Shown one piece after another: positions 1-4,562 of a stretch of DNA of 5,734 nucleotides. Every line of letters starts with the position of its first letter. Position 1 is the stretch's first letter. The position numbers were made by a program, and so were the translations under genes. A model generated the notes under the pieces. It was not told the DNA's origin and did not search any database. It saw only the letters and a program-made list of their open reading frames with translations. Source of the stretch: Spirochaetaceae bacterium (GTDB taxonomy: Bacteria; Spirochaetota; Spirochaetia; Treponematales; Breznakiellaceae); NCBI GenBank assembly GCA_031257995.1, contig JAIRNN010000173.1:1-5734 (forward strand). Direction: 5' to 3'.

Positions 1-43
1 ATTTTATTATGAGAAAGAGGAACAGATGAAAAAGATTTGTGTC

Positions 44-49
44 AGGAGG
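44..49 (+). promoter_or_regulatory. Ribosome binding site of the small lipoprotein ORF
   Basis: AGGAGG lies 6 nt before the ATG at 56, an almost ideal Shine-Dalgarno sequence. It favours the start at 56 over an in-frame ATG at 26, which has its own weaker AGAGG at 16-20. Confidence 0.7.
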
Positions 50-55
50 GTAAAA

Positions 56-199
56 ATGAAGAAGGGTTTTTTACACGGCATTATCGGATTGTTGCTGGTT
101 ATCGGGTTCGTGTTCGCGGGCTGCGACATGGGCGGCGGCGGGGGCGGTTCCGCTAGGGAATTGGTGAGCGCGGAGGAACTGATTGAAGGACGGCAATAG
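56..199 (+). CDS. Short putative lipoprotein, probably a truncated gene
   Basis: This 47-codon ORF reads MKKGFLHGIIGLLLVIGFVF followed by AGC-DMGGGGGG. It has a lysine n-region, a hydrophobic core at about residues 8-20, and a lipobox-like FAGC with cysteine near residue 23. The relaxed lipobox and the glycine-rich tether after cysteine are common in spirochaete lipoproteins (known for the group). Only about 24 residues follow the cysteine (ending EELIEGRQ), too little for a folded domain. The stop is followed directly by hairpin-rich repeat sequence, so this may be the 5' remnant of a longer gene cut by a repeat insertion, or a genuine mini-lipoprotein. The frame is open upstream to the window edge and an ATG at 26 would add ten basic residues, but the AGGAGG before 56 is better. 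Function unknown. Confidence 0.6.
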   Translation: MKKGFLHGIIGLLLVIGFVFAGCDMGGGGGGSARELVSAEELIEGRQ

Positions 200-318
200 G
201 GAGATGAGTCTGTCGGCAAAAACCTTCTGCGCCTTCAGTGCCGCAGTACCGAAGCTGGTATCCAAGCGCAGCCTTTATTGGCGCCGCGCCATGTTGCATA
301 ACCGCGCTAACGCCCCTA

Positions 319-337
319 GCACAACCTACGGTTGTGC
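319..337. repeat. Perfect 8-bp hairpin
   Basis: GCACAACC and GGTTGTGC are exact complements separated by TAC. The hairpin has no following T-run on either strand, so it is not a convincing terminator. It lies just outside the shared repeat copy at 339-558. Confidence 0.6.
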
Positions 338-338
338 C

Positions 339-558
339 TGTTTCGGGCGCGGCATTGGGTGCCTTTGCGGTTAAATTTATGGCGTTTGCGGTCAAGTCTA
401 GCGTAAGGGGCGGCAGGCCACTCGCCGGGATCGGGGGGCGGGGCATCTTTGATGCCGGGTGTCCATTGGACACCTTGGGGTGGGCCCCCGCTACGGGGGG
501 TAGCGTAGGGCACAGACCGGAGCGAGGGGTGGGCAACGAAGTAGCCGCGACTTCCCCC
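339..558 (-). repeat. Dispersed repeat, copy 1 (inverted relative to 4251-4441)
   Basis: Read on the minus strand, this segment begins GGGGGAAGTCGCGG (558 downward). It passes through CGCTCCGGTC, GTGCCC and TACGCTACCCCC, and ends in a 24-nt block at 362-339. The plus-strand segment 4251-4441 shows the same landmarks in the same order: GGGGGAAGTC, CTCCGGTC, GTGCCC, TACGCTACCCCC, and a 24-nt block at 4418-4441 that differs from the first at two positions. Between landmarks the copies diverge and differ in length (220 versus 191 bp). The boundaries are those of the visible similarity, not a proven element end. Confidence 0.6.
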
Positions 559-573
559 TTTTCTATCTTTCTT

Positions 574-596
574 CGCGAGGAGTTTTGAAACGGCCT
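574..596 (+). repeat. Short dispersed repeat, CGCGAGG..TTTTGA type, copy 1
   Basis: CGCGAGG-AG-TTTTGAAACGGCCT resembles the minus-strand sequence at 5371-5351 (CGCGAGG-TTTTGAGACAGTCT). After removing the two extra bases AG, the differences are three transitions. The two copies are in opposite orientation. Confidence 0.45.
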
Positions 597-611
597 CAAA
601 GAAGGAAGCGT

Positions 612-656
612 AAAAAAATGGGGAGTTTGAGCAGGGTGCGGCCCTCTCAGACTCCC
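612..656 (-). terminator. Rho-independent terminator of the 668-1846 gene
   Basis: On the minus strand, just after the TAA at 670-668, positions 656-646 pair with 631-621 as an 11-bp stem (one G-T pair). An inner 5-bp stem follows across a one-base bulge (645-641 with 637-633), closing on a 3-nt loop. The stem is followed by CA and then seven T residues (618-612). A strong GC-rich stem plus U-tract is the classic intrinsic terminator layout. It would act on the leftward outer-membrane protein gene. Confidence 0.85.
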
Positions 657-667
657 GCACTGCCGGT

Positions 668-1846
668 TTAGAACGAATAGCCTATTCCTGCTTGAGGATT
701 GAGATACTGGAGGTCGGGATCGTCAAAGGGAGGCGTTATGTTCCACGAGATGCCGAGCTCAACAAACAGTGATTTGACCAAATACATTTTTACCGATAGG
801 CCCGTATCCAAAAAGGGCAAGATCAATAGGTCAAGGCCCGCATTGTTATTGTCTTCGCCCGAAACGATATGAAGATCGTGCAGGCTTAATATGCCGCCTC
901 CCATCGAAATATGTAACGCAAGACGCTTGTTCAGCAAAAAGGCTTGTAATAAAAGCGAAGCGCTTACACCAGCCATGTACGAGGTGGTGTACACTACCCT
1001 CGTGGTAAGATCGGCCCAGCGCGGTTCAACTAAAAAGCCAAAGTTGAACAGATTTGTGCGGAACGGAAGCCATGCAAACCTCAAGCCCGCTCCCTGATAG
1101 AAGGCGTTGACGAGGATCGTATCAAACAAAAAACTGCTCGCGCCCAAAAATTCCATCCCGAAAAGATGGGCGCCTTCCGAACGAACCGGTATCACCGGGC
1201 GGTACAACACCGAAAGGTCAATGTTGACCTGCTTGCCGCTTTTCACCGTGAATCCGGAAACTACCGCCCTGAGTCCGCCCGGATTGGTGATATACACCGT
1301 CCATTTACCCTTCTCGATTTCCTCCACGGGAAGGCGCGCCCGTGCGGATGTGCCGTCGGAACCGAAAATCTCGGCGGATACCACCCGACCGTCCCGCGAT
1401 CCGTTTTTTACCAGAAAAATCTGTGCGCCGTCAAGGAGATTTGTCCCGAAAAACGTTACCTCGTTGTTCCCGTCCGCCAGATTGAACACATTCGGTGTCC
1501 AGCCGGTTACGACAGGCTGTAATGCCTCCAGCACTTCAAACGGTACGATGGACATACGGTAGTCGAAAAGATCAAGCAGGTTGTAGACATCCACCGTATA
1601 CTTATAGCGGCCCGGCGGCAGGGAAACCTCGATGTAGTTGTCGGTCGTAACACGCCGTTCGACAATCCCGCCCGTTTCCCGCTCAATCGACACCTCATAC
1701 TTGAACACATTCGGATCGTCATCCCATCCAAGCCGCTGAACAAATCGGTCTCCTCCGTTCTCCGTCCGGTAAGACTGCGCGAAATCCGGCGTGGCGCATA
1801 AAAGAGAAATCAAAACAACCAGCGTTTTTCTCTGCCTAAGACACAC
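668..1846 (-). CDS. Exported TIG-like / beta-barrel protein, probable outer-membrane protein
   Basis: The 392-aa product begins with a signal peptide (basic CLRQRK, hydrophobic VVLISLL, likely cleavage after FAQ near residue 24). Residues about 30-105 look like a small beta-sandwich (YIEVSLPPGRYKYTVDVYN). Residues about 113-202 resemble an IPT/TIG immunoglobulin-like domain, with a core FFGTNLLDGAQIFLV and an ending ITNPGGLRAVVSGFTV. From about 207 onward the sequence is alternating amphipathic and aromatic beta-strand, with glycines, and ends GIGYSF; a terminal phenylalanine is typical of outer-membrane barrels. I infer a surface or periplasm-facing protein anchored by a C-terminal barrel; substrate and function are unknown. 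The start is uncertain: the frame has only GTG at 1846 with no clear Shine-Dalgarno, and an ATG at 1851 is out of frame. It is a single-gene unit with its own promoter and a strong terminator. Confidence 0.8.
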   Translation of the reverse strand: MCLRQRKTLVVLISLLCATPDFAQSYRTENGGDRFVQRLGWDDDPNVFKYEVSIERETGGIVERRVTTDNYIEVSLPPGRYKYTVDVYNLLDLFDYRMSIVPFEVLEALQPVVTGWTPNVFNLADGNNEVTFFGTNLLDGAQIFLVKNGSRDGRVVSAEIFGSDGTSARARLPVEEIEKGKWTVYITNPGGLRAVVSGFTVKSGKQVNIDLSVLYRPVIPVRSEGAHLFGMEFLGASSFLFDTILVNAFYQGAGLRFAWLPFRTNLFNFGFLVEPRWADLTTRVVYTTSYMAGVSASLLLQAFLLNKRLALHISMGGGILSLHDLHIVSGEDNNNAGLDLLILPFLDTGLSVKMYLVKSLFVELGISWNITPPFDDPDLQYLNPQAGIGYSF

Positions 1847-1855
1847 CTCATACTT

Positions 1856-1884
1856 ATTATCGGAAGAAACATGCTGCGAGTAAA
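1856..1884 (-). promoter_or_regulatory. Candidate promoter of the leftward outer-membrane protein gene
   Basis: On the minus strand TTTACT (1884-1879) and GATAAT (1861-1856) are separated by exactly 17 bp, giving a good sigma-70-like -10 box and a fair -35. The predicted start of transcription, near 1849, leaves almost no leader before the GTG at 1846. Either translation is leaderless, or the true start lies slightly downstream, or another promoter is used. Confidence 0.45.
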
Positions 1885-1923
1885 GCGTTTTCGTTTTGTT
1901 ATGCTTTCCAAAGGAGGAAGTCT

Positions 1924-2081
1924 CCCACTGTCAACAACTTAAGAATTATTGTCCACAGATTGCACGGATGGTGCCATAAATGGCTTCACAGATTTAAGAA
2001 AGGTTTCAAAACAAAAATCTGTGTAATCTGGGAAATCCGTGGACCTTTTATTTTTTTATATGCTCAACTTGTTGACAGTGG
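1924..2081. repeat. MITE-like element with terminal inverted repeats
   Basis: CCACTGTCAACAACTT at 1925-1940 is the inverted partner of AACTTGTTGACAGTGG at 2066-2081, matching at 15 of 16 positions. They enclose about 125 bp with no ORF. Short non-coding elements bounded by inverted repeats are the usual form of MITEs. Each arm carries an outward-pointing TTGACA (1934-1929 on minus, 2072-2077 on plus), so the ends could donate a -35 box to neighbours. I could not identify a target-site duplication or a parent insertion sequence. Confidence 0.55.
1951..2044. repeat. Nested inverted repeat, CACAGATT type
   Basis: GTCCACAGATT at 1951-1961 pairs with AATCCGTGGAC at 2034-2044 (10 of 11). Inside, TCACAGATTT (1986-1995) is mirrored by AAATCTGTG (2015-2023). 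Repeats built from CACAGATT/AATCTGTG units occur between genes in many bacteria (general knowledge). It sits wholly inside the 1924-2081 inverted repeat, so it is either part of that element or a second insertion within it. Confidence 0.5.
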
Positions 2082-2117
2082 TCGTCGATGAAATTACCGC
2101 GACTTCCCCTTTTGGGA

Positions 2118-2212
2118 GGCGTTGATAATGGATAATTGAAGATGGATAATAATCTGATTTTGAATACTGCGCGTTTCATTGCTATAATTTTCCATTACCC
2201 ATTTTCAATGCC
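2118..2212. repeat. Palindromic MITE-like element with 23-bp arms
   Basis: The 23-nt left arm (2118-2140, containing GATAATGGATAATTGAA) matches the reverse complement of the right arm (2190-2212, containing TTCCATTACCCATTTTCAAT) at 19 of 23 positions. The 49-bp centre is AT-rich and has no ORF. A sequence of this size with long imperfect arms and no coding content is best read as a small non-autonomous repeat. Confidence 0.5.
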
Positions 2213-2230
2213 CCGCATGGGCCTAGGGCC

Positions 2231-2260
2231 TTGACACGCCGTTATATTCCATAATATAGT
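2231..2260 (+). promoter_or_regulatory. Candidate promoter of the cbiM-cbiQ operon
   Basis: A perfect TTGACA (2231-2236) is followed 18 bp later by TATAGT (2255-2260), one base from TATAAT. The start of transcription would fall near 2267, giving an 80-nt leader before cbiM at 2348. Confidence 0.6.
2243..2258 (+). promoter_or_regulatory. Operator-like dyad between the -35 and -10 boxes
   Basis: TATATT-CCAT-AATATA is a perfect 6-4-6 inverted repeat lying in the spacer and overlapping the -10 box. Repressor sites are often placed here. Since the downstream genes import Co or Ni, a metal-responsive repressor (NikR, Fur or DtxR family) is a plausible ligand, but the sequence does not match a specific consensus I can name. 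Confidence 0.4.
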
Positions 2261-2265
2261 GCCCT

Positions 2266-2347
2266 GAAACCATGAAGGTTTCGTCTGTCATGAAGGCAAC
2301 AGGGGCTCAGGATAGTCCCACCAAATCTATCTCTTGTGGAGGTGCTT
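2266..2347 (+). promoter_or_regulatory. Structured leader of cbiM
   Basis: Two small hairpins follow the predicted transcription start: GAAACC-ATGAA-GGTTTC (2266-2282) and GGGGCT-CAGGAT-AGTCCC (2302-2319, one G-T pair). The dyad CATGA-N12-TCATG (2271-2292) overlaps the first and could instead be an operator; CATGAAGG also occurs twice as a direct repeat (2271, 2289). I see no cobalamin-riboswitch B12 box and no convincing NiCo riboswitch pattern. Confidence 0.35.
2338..2342 (+). promoter_or_regulatory. Ribosome binding site deciding the cbiM start
   Basis: GGAGG is 5 nt before the ATG at 2348. This excludes the upstream in-frame GTG at 2336 as the start, since that would place the Shine-Dalgarno inside the gene. 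Confidence 0.75.
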
Positions 2348-3385
2348 ATGCACATGGCAGATGCGTTGTTGTCGCCGCCGGTGGGCGGTTTGATGCTTGC
2401 GGCAGGAGTCGCGGCTATCGGTGTTTCGGTGAAGAAGATCGGATCGGGCGGAGAGGACGACCGATTAGATGAAAAAAATATCCCGATGATGGGTGTCATG
2501 GGGGCTTTTGTCTTTGCCGGGCAGATGATCAATTTTACGATTCCGGGTACGGGATCTTCGGGGCATATCGGGGGCGGTATGCTGCTCGCGGCGATTTTGG
2601 GGCCGTTTCCGGCGATTATCACGCTGGCGAGTGTGTTGCTGATCCAGTGCCTCTTTTTCGCGGACGGCGGGCTTCTGGCCTACGGTTGTAACGTCATCAA
2701 TATGGCGGTGATCCCGTGCCTTCTCGCCTTTCCCTTCATCTACAAACCAATCGTGGCAAAGGGCCTGAACAAAAAAACGATCACGCTCGCGGCGGTTTTG
2801 TCTGTCGTTATTGGTCTCCAGCTTGGCGCGTTCGGCGTTGTACTGGAGACGCTGGTTTCCGGAATAACCGAGCTGCCCTTCGGGACATTTGTGCTGTTGA
2901 TGCAGCCCATCCATCTGGCGATCGGCCTTGTTGAGGGCATCGTCACGGCGGCGGTGTTGTGCTTCGTGCACAGTGCGCGCCCTGAATTGCTTGAAAGCGC
3001 GGTGTCGGGCGGTGAAATAGCCGGCGTGAAAGGCGGCGTGCGAATCAGGACGGTTGTCGTCGTGTTTGCCGTACTCTCGGCGCTTGTCGCGGGCGGGCTC
3101 TCGATCCTCGCATCGTCCAACCCGGACGGCCTCGAATGGGCGATGGAAAAGACCGCCGGAACTGCGGAGCTTGAACGTGAGGGCCCGGTCTTCCAAGCCG
3201 CCGCCGACACCGTTGAAAAGACCGCCTTCCTCCCCGACTACGCGCTGAAAAACGGCGAAGGTTCGGGCGGCGAGACGGCCCTCGCCGGTATCGTGGGGAG
3301 CGTCATCACGGTGGTCGTTGCGGGCGGGGCGGGACTCCTCATTCATACGATCCACACGCTTCGGAAAAAGAAGGCGGCCGTTTAA
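2348..3385 (+). CDS. cbiM: CbiM/NikM-type ECF substrate-binding membrane protein with C-terminal PDGLE domain
   Basis: This is the S component that captures Co2+ or Ni2+ and hands it across the inner membrane. The 345-aa product starts MHMADALLSP. In the CbiM/NikM family the extreme N-terminus with His2 folds back to form the metal site, and a further His in a GHIGGG-like loop (here His73, SSGHIGGGM) also binds, so choosing the ATG at 2348 matters. Residues 1 to about 210 form the multi-pass CbiM domain. Residues 234-254 are a membrane helix, followed by a non-membrane segment with PDGLEWAMEK (PDGLE at 259-263) and a last helix at about 312-335. PDGLE domains stand in for separate CbiN/NikN subunits, and no separate cbiN is present. 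cbiQ begins on the very next base. Metal choice (Co versus Ni) cannot be decided from sequence alone. Confidence 0.9.
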   Translation: MHMADALLSPPVGGLMLAAGVAAIGVSVKKIGSGGEDDRLDEKNIPMMGVMGAFVFAGQMINFTIPGTGSSGHIGGGMLLAAILGPFPAIITLASVLLIQCLFFADGGLLAYGCNVINMAVIPCLLAFPFIYKPIVAKGLNKKTITLAAVLSVVIGLQLGAFGVVLETLVSGITELPFGTFVLLMQPIHLAIGLVEGIVTAAVLCFVHSARPELLESAVSGGEIAGVKGGVRIRTVVVVFAVLSALVAGGLSILASSNPDGLEWAMEKTAGTAELEREGPVFQAAADTVEKTAFLPDYALKNGEGSGGETALAGIVGSVITVVVAGGAGLLIHTIHTLRKKKAAV

Positions 3386-4216
3386 GTGGGACGATTCCAC
3401 AAGGCGGGTAGCGGTATCGACCACCTCGAACGGCTTGGATGCGGCGGATCGCCCATCCACGCCCTGCACCCTGCGGCAAAGGGCATTGTTACCTTGGGCT
3501 ACATCATCGCCGTCGTCTCGGTGCCGTCCGCAAACCTCAGTGCCTTGGTCCCCTTCCTCCTCTATCCGGTGCTGGCCGTCTCGGTGTCCGGCACTCCGTG
3601 GAGGCCCCTCTTCGCCCGGCTTATCCCCGTGTTCCCCTTCGTGCTCTTCTTCGGTCTCTCCAACCTCGTGCTGGTGCGGGAACCGGCATTTACCCTTGGC
3701 GGCGCGTTAAACGGCACACTCACCACCACCTTCACCGTTACGCGGGGCATGGTCTCTTTCGCGGCCATCCTCCTCAAGACCGCGTTCACCGTGTTCGCCG
3801 TACTCCTCCTCATCGCCACGACCCCGTTTTACGAAATCGCCGAATGTGTCACCGCGCCCCCGACTTTCCGTATCCTCGGCCTGCAAATCGTCCTCACGAT
3901 GCGCTACATCGCCACCCTGCTGGACGAGGCGGAATCAATGTGGACGGCCTACACGCTGCGCTCGCCCGCCACCAGAGCGATCAGGATGAGAGACATGGGC
4001 TCATTTCTGGGAGGTCTTCTCCTCCGCAGCTTCGACCGCGCCGAACGGGTATTCTGCGCGATGAAATGCCGCGGCTTCAACGGCGTCTACCGTAGCATCA
4101 GGCGCAAACGCTTCACGCCGGCCAACCTCGTCTACGTGTCGCTCTGCATCGCCGTTTTCGGTATACTGAGGCTTTGCAACGTGAGCCTGCTGCTGGGGAG
4201 ACCGTTTCTCTCGTGA
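3386..4216 (+). CDS. cbiQ: CbiQ-family ECF transporter transmembrane (T) component
   Basis: The 276-aa protein couples ATP hydrolysis by CbiO to movement of CbiM. It has a short N-terminus with IDHLERL and SPIHALHPAAKG (the LHP-AK motif seen in this family at about 27-32), then several hydrophobic helices (about 35-66, 79-97, 122-145, 247-265). A cytoplasmic coupling region contains DEAESMWTAYTLRS (180-193) and LLRSFDRAERVFCAMKCRGF (212-231). EcfT/CbiQ proteins touch the ATPase with two short Ala-Arg-Gly-like motifs; here the positions read TLR and CRG, the second with Cys in place of Ala. The start is GTG, directly abutting the cbiM TAA, with only a weak GAAGG 11 nt upstream, so translation is probably coupled to cbiM. 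No ATG lies in the early frame. Its usual partner cbiO is displaced by 346 bp. Confidence 0.9.
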   Translation: MGRFHKAGSGIDHLERLGCGGSPIHALHPAAKGIVTLGYIIAVVSVPSANLSALVPFLLYPVLAVSVSGTPWRPLFARLIPVFPFVLFFGLSNLVLVREPAFTLGGALNGTLTTTFTVTRGMVSFAAILLKTAFTVFAVLLLIATTPFYEIAECVTAPPTFRILGLQIVLTMRYIATLLDEAESMWTAYTLRSPATRAIRMRDMGSFLGGLLLRSFDRAERVFCAMKCRGFNGVYRSIRRKRFTPANLVYVSLCIAVFGILRLCNVSLLLGRPFLS

Positions 4217-4248
4217 ATAGTGAGGAGATGATGTTAGATGTATTTATA

Positions 4249-4268
4249 GAGGGGGAAGTCTCCCCCTC
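4249..4268 (+). other. GC-rich hairpin 32 nt after cbiQ
   Basis: GAGGGGGA-AGTC-TCCCCCTC is a perfect 8-bp stem with a 4-nt loop. There is no T-run after it, so it is not a standard intrinsic terminator. As a stable structure downstream of cbiQ it could protect the cbiM-cbiQ mRNA 3' end or lower read-through into cbiO. Confidence 0.5.
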
Positions 4269-4441
4269 GTTCCTGTCCGCTCTCCGGTCGATGTGCCCAC
4301 GCCTAAAGGCGCGTCCACACCCCCCTCCGTTTGGCCATACGCTACCCCCTCTCCTAGGGGCTCCGCCCCTAAAACCCCGGATTAATCTACCGCATAGGAT
4401 TGTACCCTCTCTGCGGGGCGCCCAATGCCGCGCGCGAAACA
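4251..4441 (+). repeat. Dispersed repeat, copy 2, inserted between cbiQ and cbiO
   Basis: The landmarks GGGGGAAGTC, CTCCGGTC, GTGCCC and TACGCTACCCCC, and a 24-nt block at 4418-4441, recur in order on the minus strand at 558-339. The copy also holds small hairpins CGCCT-AA-AGGCG (4300-4311) and TAGGGGC-TCC-GCCCCTA (4355-4371). One extended open frame crosses it, but its product is Pro/Arg rich, echoes the spurious product of copy 1 (QCRARN in both) and shows no domain. The segment separates two genes that normally sit close together in ECF operons. Confidence 0.6.
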
Positions 4442-4478
4442 TTGAGTGCGTTTCTGCCATTCCTGCGACACGGTACCC

Positions 4479-4562
4479 ATGAATATTTTAACGGAAATAA
4501 ATGCGGCAGAGCCCCGGTACGCCCCCGCAACGCTCCCGGATCCCACACATAAAGGAACGTAA
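4479..4562 (+). CDS. Possible 27-codon leader ORF abutting cbiO
   Basis: An ATG at 4479 opens a 27-residue frame that begins MNILTEINAAEPRY and ends DPTHKGT. Its TAA (4560-4562) is followed at once by the cbiO ATG in the same frame. There is no good Shine-Dalgarno, and the frame opens just after a TGA at 4443, so it may be chance. If translated it would couple to cbiO or act as a leader peptide; if the stop were bypassed it would extend the CbiO N-terminus. No homologue recognised. Confidence 0.25.
   Translation: MNILTEINAAEPRYAPATLPDPTHKGT
4551..4556 (+). promoter_or_regulatory. Ribosome binding site of cbiO
   Basis: AAAGGA is 6 nt before the ATG at 4563, so cbiO has its own initiation signal. 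No clear promoter hexamers are visible in 4217-4562, so transcription probably comes from upstream, across the repeat. Confidence 0.6.

Larger units (their letters stand above)
200..597. repeat. Hairpin-rich, apparently non-coding repeat region
   Basis: This GC-rich stretch between the lipoprotein stop and the terminator at 612-656 has no convincing gene. Several frames are open, as expected from its base composition, but their products are rich in Pro, Arg and Gly and show no domain. It carries a string of small palindromes: TGGCGC-C-GCGCCA at 279-291, GCACAACC-TAC-GGTTGTGC at 319-337, GGCATC-TTT-GATGCC at 442-456, GGTGTCCA-T-TGGACACC at 458-474, and CCCCC/GGGGG arms at 485-499. Parts recur elsewhere in the window (see 339-558 and 574-596). 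It is best read as a mosaic of dispersed repeats. Confidence 0.6.

Noticed and set aside
153..660. Overlapping minus-strand ORFs in the left repeat region
   Set aside because: Several frames are open at once, the products are Pro/Arg/Gly rich, and parts recur in the non-coding repeat between cbiQ and cbiO.
1924..2212. CRISPR array
   Set aside because: The repeats are inverted arms of palindromic elements, not regularly spaced direct repeats, and no cas gene is present.
2220..2347. Cobalamin or NiCo riboswitch upstream of cbiM
   Set aside because: No B12 box or other recognisable conserved core is visible; only two short hairpins.
2336..2347. Upstream GTG at 2336 as the cbiM start
   Set aside because: The Shine-Dalgarno GGAGG lies at 2338-2342, inside that extension, and the family needs His at position 2, which the ATG at 2348 provides.
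2465..3469. Long minus-strand ORF opposite cbiM
   Set aside because: It is antisense to a clear cbiM, its product is charged and lacks any domain; it is a shadow of a GC-rich gene.
4355..4371. Hairpin TAGGGGC-TCC-GCCCCTA as a terminator
   Set aside because: It is followed by AAAACC rather than a T-run on plus, and has no gene to terminate on minus.
4174..4482. Plus-strand 102-residue ORF between cbiQ and cbiO
   Set aside because: It starts inside cbiQ, runs through the dispersed repeat, and shares the QCRARN string with the spurious product of the other copy; no ribosome binding site or domain.
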